Part shown: piece after piece, positions 45,765-54,916 of the stretch
How the letters are laid out: the number at the start of each line of letters is the position of its first letter
How positions within the stretch are numbered: the first letter of the stretch is position 1
NCBI GenBank assembly: GCA_009911305.1
Contig: QXXC01000005.1
Location: forward strand, 86,801-150,800
DNA length: 64,000 bases
Origin: Clostridiaceae bacterium
GTDB lineage: Bacteria; Bacillota; Clostridia; Lachnospirales; Lachnospiraceae
Direction of reading: 5' to 3'
Notes under the pieces: generated by a model
What the model was told of the DNA's origin: nothing
Seen by the model: the letters and a program-made list of their open reading frames with translations, nothing else
The model's database searches: none
Made by a program: the position numbers and the translations under genes

Positions 45765-47651
45765 TCACTCCTTTATCCTTAAGGTCCGCATCGCGTTTAA
45801 AATCGCGATCACGGACACGCCCACGTCGGCAAAAACCGCCTCCCACATGTTGGCAAGGCCCAGGGCGCCAAAAAGCAGGACCAGCGCCTTGACAGCCAGA
45901 GCAAAGATGATATTCTGCCTGACAATCGAAAGCGTTTTTCTGGCGATGTTCACGACCGCGGCAATCTTGGCGGGATTATCGTCCATGAGGACAATGTCCG
46001 CCGCCTCGATCGCCGCGTCGGAGCCCATGCTTCCCATCGCAATGCCGATATCCGCCCGCGACAGAACCGGGGCGTCATTGATGCCGTCTCCCACAAAAGC
46101 CAGCCGGCTCTTCCCGCTCATCTGCGCCAGCAGCTCCTCTACCTTTTCTACCTTACCGGCCGGAAGGAGCTCCGTAAAGGCCTCGTCGATCCCAAGCCTT
46201 GACGCGACCGCCTCCCCGGCGGCCCTCCGATCCCCGGTGAGCATCACGGTCTTTCTCACGCCGCACGCCTTCAGCCTGCGGATTGCCTCCCCGGCCTCCT
46301 CCTTAACGCTGTCCGCTATGAGGATGCTTCCGGCAAAAGCCCCGTCCTTTGCGAGATAAATGACGGTTCCGATGTCCCGGCATTCCTGATAAGGAATCTG
46401 GAATTCCTCCATCAGCTTTCCGTTTCCGGCGAGAATCTCATGGCCGTCGATCCGGGCCCGGATCCCCTGCCCGGACAGCTCCTTCGCATCGCCGACGCGC
46501 TCTGCGTTCAGGCGATCTCCCAGCCCCGCGCTTCTGCACGATTCACGGACAGACTCTGCAATCGGGTGCGTGGAGTATAATTCCGCCAGGGCGGCCAGCT
46601 CCAGGAGCTCTTCCTCCCCCATGCCCTCCGGACGGATCTGCGTCACCTTAAATTCTCCCTTTGTCAGGGTTCCCGTCTTGTCAAAGACAATGGTCTCCAT
46701 CTCTGCCAGCGCTTCCAGGTAATTGCTGCCCTTTACCAGCACGCCCCGCTTCGACGCGGCTCCGATTCCTCCGAAAAAGCTGAGCGGCACGGAAATCACC
46801 AGCGCGCACGGGCAGGAGATAACCAGGAAGATGCACGCCCTCTTTAGCCATTCTCCGAATCCGCCTCCCAAAAGAAGCGGCGGCACGAGAGCCAGGCACA
46901 GGGCCGCGCATACGACGGCAGGAGTATAGTATCTGGCAAAGCGGGTGATGAAATTTTCCACCTGCGCCTTTTTGCTGCTGGCATTCTCCACCAGCTCCAG
47001 GATCCTTGCCACCGTGGAATCGTCGAACTCGCGCGTAACCCGGATCCTCAGCACACCGCTGCCGTTGACGCATCCGCTTATGATCTCGCTTCCGGCCTCT
47101 GCTCTTCGCGGAACGGATTCACCGGTCAGGGCAGAGGTGTCAACCATGGATTCCCCGTCCACAACCACGCCGTCCAGAGGAATCCTTTCTCCCGCCTTCA
47201 CGATAATGATATCCCCGACCGCCACATCGTCCGGCTCTACCTGCTTTATCTGGCCGTCCTCCTCGATATTGGCATATTCGGGACAGATATCCATCAGATC
47301 CGCGATAGACTGCCTGGAGCGCGTCACCGCATAGTTCTGGAACAGCTCTCCCACCTGGTAAAACAGCATCACAGCCACGGCCTCCGAATACTCCCCCACG
47401 CCGAACGCGCCGAAGGTCGCCAAAGTCATCAGGAAATTCTCGTCAAACACCTGGCCCCCTGCGATCCCGCGAAACGCCTTATAGACGATATCCCATCCGA
47501 TCGTCAGATACGGAATCATGAAAGCCAGAAGCGCGGCGGCCGAAAAGCCTGTCTCTGTAAACACACCGCGGGCCTCCAGAATCAGCAACACCGCGTACAG
47601 GACGGACGCAGCAATGATTCTTGCAAGCATATTTTTCTGTTTTTTTGTCAT
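45765..47651 (-). CDS. P1B-type metal-exporting ATPase (Cd/Zn/Pb type)
   Basis: 628 residues. TGES actuator (176-179), CPC metal motif in the membrane (280-282), phosphorylated Asp324 in DKTGTLTKG, HP-type motif STHPIAES and GDGINDAPVL. CPC with this architecture matches CadA/ZntA-like exporters of Cd2+, Zn2+ or Pb2+. No N-terminal HMA domain is fused; a separate 72-residue HMA protein is encoded upstream. GGAGGG precedes the ATG. Confidence 0.93.
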   Translation of the reverse strand: MTKKQKNMLARIIAASVLYAVLLILEARGVFTETGFSAAALLAFMIPYLTIGWDIVYKAFRGIAGGQVFDENFLMTLATFGAFGVGEYSEAVAVMLFYQVGELFQNYAVTRSRQSIADLMDICPEYANIEEDGQIKQVEPDDVAVGDIIIVKAGERIPLDGVVVDGESMVDTSALTGESVPRRAEAGSEIISGCVNGSGVLRIRVTREFDDSTVARILELVENASSKKAQVENFITRFARYYTPAVVCAALCLALVPPLLLGGGFGEWLKRACIFLVISCPCALVISVPLSFFGGIGAASKRGVLVKGSNYLEALAEMETIVFDKTGTLTKGEFKVTQIRPEGMGEEELLELAALAELYSTHPIAESVRESCRSAGLGDRLNAERVGDAKELSGQGIRARIDGHEILAGNGKLMEEFQIPYQECRDIGTVIYLAKDGAFAGSILIADSVKEEAGEAIRRLKACGVRKTVMLTGDRRAAGEAVASRLGIDEAFTELLPAGKVEKVEELLAQMSGKSRLAFVGDGINDAPVLSRADIGIAMGSMGSDAAIEAADIVLMDDNPAKIAAVVNIARKTLSIVRQNIIFALAVKALVLLFGALGLANMWEAVFADVGVSVIAILNAMRTLRIKE

Positions 47652-47668
47652 TTTATTTCCCTCCTGCG

Positions 47669-47703
47669 AAAAAAAGCAGCAGCCCGCCTCCCAGACGGGC
47701 TGC
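47669..47703 (-). terminator. Terminator between HMA gene and ATPase gene
   Basis: GCAGCCCG/CGGGCTGC (47679-47686 with 47696-47703), followed on the minus strand by GCTTTTTTT. It sits inside the putative operon, so it may cut ATPase expression relative to the upstream genes. Confidence 0.8.
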
Positions 47704-47732
47704 GGGCCGCTATGTGGATCACAAACGCAGCG

Positions 47733-47951
47733 CTACAGGTTGATCACACAGTCCGGCTCCACCTTCCTGCAGACTTTCACTACCTCTTCCATAATCGCGT
47801 CAAACCGGGCGTCGTCCGCCTCAATTGTCATCTTCTGCGTCATAAAGCTGACCGACGCATCCGATACGCCCTCTATCTTCCTGATAGCATTCTCCATCTT
47901 CGCCGCGCAATTCGCGCAATCCAAATCCGTCAGTTTAAATTTCTTTTTCAC
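47733..47951 (-). CDS. Heavy-metal-associated (HMA) domain protein
   Basis: 72 residues. A single HMA fold with the metal motif DCANCAAKME (CxxC). It may hand metal to the ATPase encoded downstream, replacing the fused HMA domain usual in CadA. The start is a GTG at 47951 with AAAGGAG upstream. It lies between the ArsR-family gene and the ATPase gene. Confidence 0.9.
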   Translation of the reverse strand: MKKKFKLTDLDCANCAAKMENAIRKIEGVSDASVSFMTQKMTIEADDARFDAIMEEVVKVCRKVEPDCVINL

Positions 47952-48017
47952 AGCTTTTTCTCCTTTTCCTTGATTCTCATTTTATTTCTCTTGTTTTGGT
48001 TTTCTTCCTGTGCGCTT

Positions 48018-48377
48018 CTATTCGCTGATATGTTCAAAGCCCTGGTTGATAATGCTGTATACATGGCTGTCTGCCAGGGAATAAAACACAGACTTCCCCT
48101 CTCTCCGGCTTTTCACCAGCTTCGACTGCTTCAGAATCCGGAGCTGATGGGAAATGGCCGACTGCGTCATGCTCAAAAGCTGCGCAATGTCGCAGACACA
48201 CATCTCGGACTCAAATAACACATACAGAATCCGAATCCGGGTGGAATCCCCAAAAACCTTGAAAAGCTCAGCCAGATCATACAGAGCGCCATCCTCGGGC
48301 ATCTTATCCTTGACTGCTTTTACCACATCCTCATGCACCTGGTAAAAATCGCAGCATTCGATATCCTGAACCGCCAA
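48018..48377 (-). CDS. ArsR/SmtB-family metal-sensing repressor, CadC-like
   Basis: 119 residues. Winged helix with ELF, LSMTQSAISHQLRIL and VKSRREGKSVFYSL. Both CadC-type metal sites are visible: Cys8/Cys9 with Cys60 and Cys62 (EMCVCD), and the C-terminal pattern Asp103, His105, His116, Glu119. It should repress the operon until Cd, Pb or Zn binds. The start is a TTG at 48377 with AGGAGG 7 bases upstream. Its operator is at 48433-48454. Confidence 0.92.
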   Translation of the reverse strand: MAVQDIECCDFYQVHEDVVKAVKDKMPEDGALYDLAELFKVFGDSTRIRILYVLFESEMCVCDIAQLLSMTQSAISHQLRILKQSKLVKSRREGKSVFYSLADSHVYSIINQGFEHISE

Positions 48378-48432
48378 ATCGTACCCTCCTTTCCAGAGCG
48401 TATCTTAAAAAGCTCTCATACCCTGATTCCAT

Positions 48433-48454
48433 CATATGAATTATTGTTCATATG
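48433..48454. promoter_or_regulatory. ArsR/CadC-type operator
   Basis: A perfect CATATGAA/TTCATATG inverted repeat with a 6-base centre, directly downstream of the -10 box of the cadC-like gene. The form matches known SmtB/CadC operators. Confidence 0.75.
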
Positions 48455-48457
48455 TTT

Positions 48458-48486
48458 ATATTATCATTTTAAGAGCGCGATGTCAA
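48458..48486 (-). promoter_or_regulatory. Promoter of the metal-efflux operon
   Basis: -35 TTGACA (48481-48486), 17-base spacer, -10 TAATAT (48458-48463), next to the operator. Confidence 0.8.
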
Positions 48487-48631
48487 GGAATATTCAACGT
48501 ATTATTTCTGAAATGCCGCTGTTTTATCTTGAATCCGGATATGTACAGGCATATAATGATACACAGACACAAATCGCCTTTATATCCGCAAGGTTCGCGG
48601 AAAAGTAAGCGCAGAGGCCAGGAGGTATTTT

Positions 48632-49223
48632 ATGGGATTTTATCTGAACCCGGAAAATAATGGCTACCGGGAATCGATCCGTTCCAAAATCTATATAGAC
48701 AAGACCGGACTGATCGCACATACGAATGAACGCATCCATACCGAAGAAAAATACATCTGTGTCAGCCGGCCGCGGCGCTTTGGAAAGTCCATGGCCATTA
48801 AAATGCTCGCCGCTTACTATAGCCGCGGCTGTGACTCAAAAGCATTATTTTCCGGAAAAATATAGAAAATGACAGGACCTTTGAGGCGCATCTGAATCAA
48901 TATGATGTAATCTTCCTGAATATACCGCAAAGTGGGGCGTGCAGATGGTGGGAATGATTCGTGAGATGCCCTCCGGGCATGGGTTTGCGGATATTGTATT
49001 TTTGCCGCTTCCCTCTTCCGGAAAGCCTGCCCTTGTGGTCGAACTGAAATATGAACAATCGGCTGACGCGGCAATCCGGCAGATTAAGGAACGGCATTAT
49101 ACACAGGCCCTGGAAGGATATACTGGCGATATCCTGCTGATCGGAGTGAATTACAGTAAGGACGACCGAGGTAAAACGCATTCCTGCGTGATAGAGAGGC
49201 TTCGCCCGGAAATGCAGACATGA
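48632..49223 (+). pseudogene. Remnant of an AAA-ATPase-like / PD-(D/E)XK protein
   Basis: Three frames each hold a piece of one family (AAA-ATPase_like plus PDDEXK_9, usually over 500 residues). 48632-48865 gives the N terminus with ISVSRPRRFGKSMAIK-like P-loop (SRPRRFGKSM). A shifted frame continues with TFEAHLNQYDVIFLNIP to about 48925. After a loss of roughly 1 kb, 48939-49223 gives the nuclease end, with GFADIVFLP and ALVVELKYEQ. No intact product is possible. It lies between the divergent metal operon and the alcohol dehydrogenase gene. Confidence 0.85.
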
Positions 49224-49225
49224 AA

Positions 49226-49267
49226 CAAAAAATAGACGCCAAAGAGTTTCCTTTCTCTTTGACGTCT
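49226..49267 (-). terminator. Terminator after the iron alcohol dehydrogenase gene
   Basis: AGACGTCAAAGAG pairs with CTCTTTGGCGTCT (one mismatch), followed on the minus strand by ATTTTTTG. Confidence 0.85.
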
Positions 49268-49311
49268 GCTCTCTCTGCAGATGAATCAGTTTTTTCTAAC
49301 ACACTCTAAGA

Positions 49312-50484
49312 TTACGCAAAGCAATCCTCTAAAATCTCCCGTATCTCTTCCCTGGTCAGCGCCTTATACCCGCCTGTATTGATCGCACAGGAATCTGCGA
49401 TTGGCTTCAGGAGCCCCCTATCCGTAAGGCCCAGCTCTTTTAACGTTGTGGGCAGCCCTATCCGCCGGATAAAGCCTTCCAGCGCCCGGATGCCCTCCTG
49501 CGCCAGCTCCTCCTTTGTCCTTCCCTCTGCCGCAATCCCCCAGACCTGTTTCGCAAACCGGGCGAATTTATCCAGGCCGTGGCTGCAGATGCGCCGGTAA
49601 TAGGCCGGATGGATGACCGCCAGGCCGCAGCCGTGGCTGCAGTCCGTGTAGGCCCCGAGCTGATGCTCGATCTGATGCGCTTCAAAGTCGCATTTCTTTC
49701 CCAGCTTGATGAGGCGCAGCTCTGCCATGGAGGAGGCCCACATCAGATTGCTCCGGGCCTCGTAGTTTTCGGGATCCTCCATAGCCGCAGGGATATTTTT
49801 AATGATGCTTTTCATCAGAACCTCGGATACTGCATCCGAAAGGTTATCCCCGTCCGGCGCGCTGAAATAGGTTTCCATTACATGGCTTAGCATATCAAAG
49901 CCGCCGGCTGCCGTCTGGGCCGGGGATACGGAATACGTATATTCCGGATCCAGCATGGCAAAACGCGGGTTGCAGGCTCTGTAATCCCGCCCTGTCTTTA
50001 TTTTCTTCTCTTCATTGGTGATGACGGAATCCCCGTTTACCTCGCTTCCGGTTCCCGTGACGGTTACGATCACGCCCACTGGTATCGGCTCAAAGTCGAT
50101 CACGCCCTCCTTTTCCCAGTATTCCTCCCATACATCCTTTTCCGTGGCGGCCGCCATGGATACGGCCTTGCAGCAGTCCATCACGGAACCGCCCCCCACT
50201 CCCAGAATCAGTCCGGCATGGCTCTCCCGCACAAGCTGTTTTCCCTCTAAAACCTTTGCGTACGTCGGATTCGGCATGATCCCCGGAAATTCAATCACAT
50301 TCTTTTCAGCCTGCGCAAGAATGTCCATGACCTCTCCGTATATTCCATTCTTTTTGATGGAACCATTCCCATAAGCAAGCACCACGTTTTCACCGCAGTC
50401 TTTCAGAGCGCTGTACAGATGCTCTCTCACGCATCCCTTTCCAAAATATACTTTCGTTGAATTTTCAAATATAAACGATTCCAC
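49312..50484 (-). CDS. Iron-containing alcohol dehydrogenase
   Basis: 390 residues. Cofactor segment ILGVGGGSVMDCCKAV and the downstream metal region with Asp and His in AAQTAAGGFDMLSHVMETYF, AHQIEHQLGAYTDCSHG and HPAYYR. The family reduces aldehydes or oxidises alcohols with NAD(P)H and Fe2+ (butanol dehydrogenase-like). The GTG at 50484 is chosen because GGAGG is 7 bases upstream and the family start ESFIFENSTKVYFGKG follows. It may share a transcript with the glycan genes upstream. Confidence 0.92.
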   Translation of the reverse strand: MESFIFENSTKVYFGKGCVREHLYSALKDCGENVVLAYGNGSIKKNGIYGEVMDILAQAEKNVIEFPGIMPNPTYAKVLEGKQLVRESHAGLILGVGGGSVMDCCKAVSMAAATEKDVWEEYWEKEGVIDFEPIPVGVIVTVTGTGSEVNGDSVITNEEKKIKTGRDYRACNPRFAMLDPEYTYSVSPAQTAAGGFDMLSHVMETYFSAPDGDNLSDAVSEVLMKSIIKNIPAAMEDPENYEARSNLMWASSMAELRLIKLGKKCDFEAHQIEHQLGAYTDCSHGCGLAVIHPAYYRRICSHGLDKFARFAKQVWGIAAEGRTKEELAQEGIRALEGFIRRIGLPTTLKELGLTDRGLLKPIADSCAINTGGYKALTREEIREILEDCFA

Positions 50485-50562
50485 CGCATCGCCTCCTTCC
50501 CCCGCCCCGCAGGCTGACAAAATATTCGGCACTGACCATCGAATGACCGGACAGATGAAACA

Positions 50563-51378
50563 CTACAGCACATCTGAAAAATGCGGCCTCATGCGCTTAA
50601 ACATCTTAAGCCCCAAAACCAGCAGAATAAGCGTAGCCGCCCAGAAATACACGGTCATTGCCGGCCTCTCGAAAAACCAGTTCCCGGTCAGCATGCTGTC
50701 TCTGTATCCGGCCGCAATGTAGTAAAACGGGTTCAGTTTAAACACAATCTCAAGCCAGGCCGCCCGCGAGGTGAAGATCGCCTCATCATACATAATTGGC
50801 GTCAGCCACATCCCAAACTGCAGGCAGATGCCCACAATCTGCGCCATGTCCTTGAAAAATACCTGAACCGCGCTGGTAAAGTACGTGATCGCCAGGCCGA
50901 GCATGGACGCCGCAAAGGAATAATAAAGGATCTGAAGCCACATAACGCCCGGCCTGCGGCCGCTTACCAGGTACAGACCCAGCATGATCGCCAGAAAGCA
51001 GGCATGTACCATAAAACAGGAAATCAGCTTAATCAGCGGCAGATGTTCCACCTCGAACACTACCTTTTTGACGAGATAGTGGTATTCCTGAAGGCAGTTG
51101 GTTCCTGTATTTAAGATCTCGCTGAAATAAAACCACGGAATAATGCCCGGGGCCAGCCATATGACATACGAAGCGCCCGGAACCGGCGGCGCATTCTTCA
51201 TGCCGTGCTCTCCGAAAATAAAGGCATAGATGGCAATCGTAACCATGGGCTGTATAAACATCCACACGACGCCGAAATACGAGCCGACAAACCGCTTTTT
51301 AAAATCTGCCTTTGAAAGCTCCAGAATCAGCTTCCGCTTTTCCTTAATCCCTTTTAAAAGGGAGAGCAAATCCTTCAT
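50563..51378 (-). CDS. ABC-2 type polysaccharide export permease (Wzm-like)
   Basis: 271 residues with six hydrophobic segments. Starts with a cytoplasmic stretch ending in RFVGSYFGVVWMFIQPM, typical of Wzm/TagG/RfbD permeases. Such permeases move a finished glycan across the membrane together with a Wzt/TagH ATPase. No ATPase gene is present next to it, since the alcohol dehydrogenase follows directly. GGGAGG precedes the ATG. Confidence 0.88.
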   Translation of the reverse strand: MKDLLSLLKGIKEKRKLILELSKADFKKRFVGSYFGVVWMFIQPMVTIAIYAFIFGEHGMKNAPPVPGASYVIWLAPGIIPWFYFSEILNTGTNCLQEYHYLVKKVVFEVEHLPLIKLISCFMVHACFLAIMLGLYLVSGRRPGVMWLQILYYSFAASMLGLAITYFTSAVQVFFKDMAQIVGICLQFGMWLTPIMYDEAIFTSRAAWLEIVFKLNPFYYIAAGYRDSMLTGNWFFERPAMTVYFWAATLILLVLGLKMFKRMRPHFSDVL

Positions 51379-51395
51379 GAAATCCTCCCGGGGGC

Positions 51396-51956
51396 CTACA
51401 GGTGAAAACGGAATGTGTCCTTAAGGCCGCCCCATTTTTTATCCTTTTCTGAAATGATGAGCTCCATGCCCTCCTCAACCGGCCACTCTACCCCGATCTC
51501 CGGATCGTTCCACGCAAGGCCGCCCTCGTCTCCCGGACGGTAGAAATCCGTACATTTATAGGCGAATTCCGCCTCACCGGACAGGACGAGGAAGCCGTGG
51601 GCAAAGCCCTCGGGGATATAAAACTGCTTCTTATTCTCCGCGGAAAGCCTCTCGCCGTGCCATCTTCCAAAGGTTTCAGAGCCGTCGCGCAGATCTACAG
51701 CGACATCAAAGACCTCCCCGCGAAGAACCCGCACCAGCTTCCCCTGCGGATATTCCTTCTGGTAATGCAGTCCCCGCAGAACCCCTCTCACAGACATGGA
51801 CTGGTTATCCTGCACAAACATCATGTCAAGCCCGGCTTCCCGGAAATCGTTCTGGTTGTATGTTTCCACAAAATAGCCTCTCTCATCCTCAAACACCTTT
51901 GGCCTGATGATATAAAGCCCCTTGATCTCACAGGGCGTCACCTCGATCTTTCCCAT
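51396..51956 (-). CDS. rfbC: dTDP-4-dehydrorhamnose 3,5-epimerase
   Basis: 186 residues. The cupin-like RmlC fold with FVQDNQSMS, VLRGLHYQ (catalytic His) and YKCTDFYRP (Tyr). It epimerises dTDP-4-keto-6-deoxyglucose on the way to dTDP-L-rhamnose. rfbA, rfbB and rfbD are not in the window. The ATG at 51956 is preferred over the one at 51962, with AGGAG 9 bases upstream. Confidence 0.95.
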   Translation of the reverse strand: MGKIEVTPCEIKGLYIIRPKVFEDERGYFVETYNQNDFREAGLDMMFVQDNQSMSVRGVLRGLHYQKEYPQGKLVRVLRGEVFDVAVDLRDGSETFGRWHGERLSAENKKQFYIPEGFAHGFLVLSGEAEFAYKCTDFYRPGDEGGLAWNDPEIGVEWPVEEGMELIISEKDKKWGGLKDTFRFHL

Positions 51957-51975
51957 TTTCATTCTCTCCTTTTTA

Positions 51976-52392
51976 TCACATCCGGGCGCTCTGTGCGTCC
52001 CCTCCCTGTTTCCCCTCTGTCTCCGGCTGTCCCATGGCGGCCTGCGCCTCTTCCTCCCGCCTTCTGCGGTTGTCCTCCAGCGCCATTTCCTGAACCAGGG
52101 TTTTAAGCTTTGTCTCCAGCTCGGAAAGCTTAAGCGTCATGTGAAAGAGCTTGACAATCAGCAGGAAAATCACGGCCAGATAGATAAAATTCGCCGTTGT
52201 GTATGTCCCGGCAAGCCTTGAAAGCAGATCCGGAAGGCCCGGGAACAGGCTGAACAGGATCAGCATGGCGCAAAATCCGATCCAGAAGATGGAGTCCTCA
52301 ATCTGCAGCCTGGCGTTGCGTATCTTGCGCAGGATCATCGCAGTGGTCAGCACGGAAACGATGATCACCACGATACGAAGCGTCACGGTCAT
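51976..52392 (-). CDS. DUF2304 membrane protein
   Basis: 138 residues. Three hydrophobic segments, then a charged helical tail from KLSELETKLKTL on. DUF2304 genes often follow GT2 dolichol-phosphate-mannosyltransferase-like genes, as here. A role in lipid-linked sugar transfer is plausible but unproven. GGAGG lies upstream of the ATG. Confidence 0.85.
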   Translation of the reverse strand: MTVTLRIVVIIVSVLTTAMILRKIRNARLQIEDSIFWIGFCAMLILFSLFPGLPDLLSRLAGTYTTANFIYLAVIFLLIVKLFHMTLKLSELETKLKTLVQEMALEDNRRRREEEAQAAMGQPETEGKQGGDAQSARM

Positions 52393-52398
52393 ATTCCG

Positions 52399-53103
52399 CT
52401 ACCTCCTTTTCCTGAAGCTCTGTATCAGACAAATGGAAACCAGCATCTTAATCATATAGCGGGCCGCGTTAAGCGGCGTTAAATAGCTCTTGCCCAGAAG
52501 GCGCTCGTCCATCACAACCGGAACCTCGGCCACCCTTGCTCCCCGCCGCCGGATCAGATACGACACGGTATCCGGCTCCGGCCCGTAGTTTAAACCCCCG
52601 GCAAATTCCTCTATCATCATGCGGTTAAACATCCTCATCCCTGATGTCGGATCCTTGATCCGCACCCCGGTCGTCAGCCGGATCGCGCTTTCAATCAGGT
52701 TGCTTCCCAGCATCCGCATGGAACGCGGCTTCTTCTGCCCCACAAAACGGGAGCCGATCACGATATCATAGCCTTCCTCCATCCTGGCCTGCATGGCGGC
52801 CAGATATTCCGGCCTGTGCTGTCCGTCCCCGTCGAACTGCGCCGCATAGCGGTATCCGCAGCGCGCCGCATACTTCAGCCCGGCCTGAAAGCCGCCGGCC
52901 AGCCCCAGGTTGACCGGCAGATCAAGGAAATTATAGTTGTTTCTCCGGCAGATCTCCGCCGTCTGATCCGATGAGCCGTCATTTACCACCAGGTAGTCAT
53001 ACTGCGGAAAGTCCGTTATCAGACGATTTACCACACGCTCAATATTCTCTGCCTCATTGTACGCTGGTATCACAATCAAAAGCTCCTGAATCCCTTCTCT
53101 CAT
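52399..53103 (-). CDS. GT2 glycosyltransferase, polyprenyl-phosphate sugar transferase type
   Basis: 234 residues. GT2 start LIVIPAYNEAENIERVVNRL, the donor motif YAAQFDGDGQHRPEYLA (DGD) and IGSRFVG, as in DPM1-like enzymes. It likely loads a sugar onto undecaprenyl phosphate for use outside the cell. Its start overlaps the stop of the upstream GT2 gene by 4 bases. It precedes DUF2304. Confidence 0.92.
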   Translation of the reverse strand: MREGIQELLIVIPAYNEAENIERVVNRLITDFPQYDYLVVNDGSSDQTAEICRRNNYNFLDLPVNLGLAGGFQAGLKYAARCGYRYAAQFDGDGQHRPEYLAAMQARMEEGYDIVIGSRFVGQKKPRSMRMLGSNLIESAIRLTTGVRIKDPTSGMRMFNRMMIEEFAGGLNYGPEPDTVSYLIRRRGARVAEVPVVMDERLLGKSYLTPLNAARYMIKMLVSICLIQSFRKRR

Positions 53104-54038
53104 TCCTGCCGCCTCCAGTAGGCCTGATTCTTGGTGAGGAACCGGATTACCGCTTTGGGCAGGCTTTTATAGCGCTTTCCCAGAAGAAAACCGGTATATT
53201 TGAAGCCGCTTTTTACGATGAGCTCAGGGAGCAGAAGCGGATGTCCCGTCCGCAAGAGCCAGACCGCAGTGTCCTTCACCAGGCGCATCCCCTCGCCCTC
53301 TGAACGCAGGCCCTCAAAGACCTCGGGGTGATCCGCCTGCGAGACAGCCAGATCAAAGTTCCGGCGCAGAAGTTCAAGCGGGGGATCATTGTGCGAGTGA
53401 ATGGCCTTTGCCTGCGCCTCGTAGGCAATCCTGTAACCGGCCTTCACTGCTTTCGCGGCAAACACCATGTCCTCATTAAAAATGGTGTTTCTCGTAAAGC
53501 CGCCCAGCTCCAGATAAATGCCACGCCTGTAGGCCGCGCAGCTATTGGAGCAGAAGTACGTTTTAATGCCCAGCCTCTTTAAGTCAGCGCTGCCCTTCAC
53601 GCAGCTCTCCTCCGGATAATTAAACAGCCTTGCGCGGCGCTCCAGCAGCCCGCAGCCCGCAGCCGGGAGCTGCCTTGCATATGCGACGGCCACGTCATCC
53701 GCCTGCAAAAGCGCCTCCTTTAGTTTCCGGATCAGGTTCCGGTCGTATGGAATACAGTCCTGTGTCATGCAGACGCAGATATCCGCATCCGACGCCGCGA
53801 TCGCCTCATGCCTGGTCGCCCCATGGTCAAACTCGTCCCGGGTCAGATGCGACACGCTCAGACGCGTCCGGCTCCCTTCAAACAGGGATTCATACCGCTC
53901 CGCGTTCCAATACTGGCTTTCTGTATTCATAATCATCACCCGGTTTACCGGGCAGCTCTGCTTTAAAAGCCGTTTCAGCAGCTCTTCCAGCTTATCCCCC
54001 GGCTCGCAGGCAGGGATAATCACATCGATTTTAGCCAT
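53100..54038 (-). CDS. GT2 glycosyltransferase, rhamnosyltransferase-like
   Basis: 312 residues. N-terminal IDVIIPACEPGDKLEELLKRL, the DADICVCMTQDCIPYD donor region and FNEDMVFAAKAVKAGYRIAY, in the style of RfbF-like rhamnosyltransferases. The ATG at 54038 (MAKIDVIIPA) is chosen; the alternative at 54065 would overlap the upstream gene. With rfbC nearby, a rhamnose donor is plausible but not shown. Confidence 0.9.
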   Translation of the reverse strand: MAKIDVIIPACEPGDKLEELLKRLLKQSCPVNRVMIMNTESQYWNAERYESLFEGSRTRLSVSHLTRDEFDHGATRHEAIAASDADICVCMTQDCIPYDRNLIRKLKEALLQADDVAVAYARQLPAAGCGLLERRARLFNYPEESCVKGSADLKRLGIKTYFCSNSCAAYRRGIYLELGGFTRNTIFNEDMVFAAKAVKAGYRIAYEAQAKAIHSHNDPPLELLRRNFDLAVSQADHPEVFEGLRSEGEGMRLVKDTAVWLLRTGHPLLLPELIVKSGFKYTGFLLGKRYKSLPKAVIRFLTKNQAYWRRQE

Positions 54039-54042
54039 TTCC

Positions 54043-54870
54043 TCATTCCTCCCCGTACGCCCCATAGGCCTTCCGGTAAAAATACATCAGAAGCGGCGCC
54101 AGACGTCCCGGCCATATTTTCCGGAACATGGCCGTCTCCTCCTCCATCCTCCGGTTATTCTTTATACACGCCTTGGTAGCGGCCCCGTCATGCACCCGGT
54201 AGGCTAAAAGCGGCTTCTCGCAGCAGATAAAGCGCCCCTTCTTTCCGGCCAGCTCCCAGAGATTATCCCAGTCCAGGGCAAATTCATAATCGGATCGAAA
54301 CATCTGATCCCCAATCCTCTCCTTGTGATACGAACACGCAGGACAGCACAGGGAATTCCCAAGCATGAGGGCTGAGCGCCTGATCAGGCGGCTTCCCGAA
54401 AGGGCCTTAAGGCGCAGCGGCAGCCTCAAAAGCTTTTTCACGGCCCAGACCGGGTTCACCGCCTGGTATACGGCCTTTTCCCCCTCCATCTTAATGGTCA
54501 TATAATCGCTCACAAAAACCGTCATATCCGGATACCGCCGGGCGGCCTTTAATAGCTCCTCTGTGTAGCTCTTCCGGTACACGTCGTCCTGATGCGCAAT
54601 CGTGACAAACCGCCCGCCGGCCTTCTGCCAGGCAAACAGCCAGTCTGCCCGTATCCCGCTCTCTCCCTCCCTGACATACAGCGCAATCCCGTATCGCTTT
54701 GTCAGGCTGCGGATATAAGGGCTGGGTGTGGACGTACAGCAGATAATCTCAGACGGGACAGTCTGCAGCGCCAGTGAACGGATACACGCCTCCAGGTACG
54801 GAGAATCCTTATACGCGCAAATGGCAAATGTGTGCGGCAGCCGGGCCGCACGCTTCCCGTTTTGGTTCAT
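54043..54870 (-). CDS. GT2 family glycosyltransferase
   Basis: 275 residues. Begins near HTFAICAYKDSPYLEACIRSL, with TIAHQDDVYRKSYTEELL as the donor motif (QDD). The ATG at 54870 (MNQNGKR) is chosen since it has GGAAGGAA upstream and fits the domain start; farther upstream codons belong to the neighbouring gene's sequence. Sugar specificity is unknown. Confidence 0.9.
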   Translation of the reverse strand: MNQNGKRAARLPHTFAICAYKDSPYLEACIRSLALQTVPSEIICCTSTPSPYIRSLTKRYGIALYVREGESGIRADWLFAWQKAGGRFVTIAHQDDVYRKSYTEELLKAARRYPDMTVFVSDYMTIKMEGEKAVYQAVNPVWAVKKLLRLPLRLKALSGSRLIRRSALMLGNSLCCPACSYHKERIGDQMFRSDYEFALDWDNLWELAGKKGRFICCEKPLLAYRVHDGAATKACIKNNRRMEEETAMFRKIWPGRLAPLLMYFYRKAYGAYGEE

Positions 54871-54916
54871 TTTCCTTCCATCCTTTCCCGGCCCAAAGGG
54901 CCCGAAACCGGGCCGC

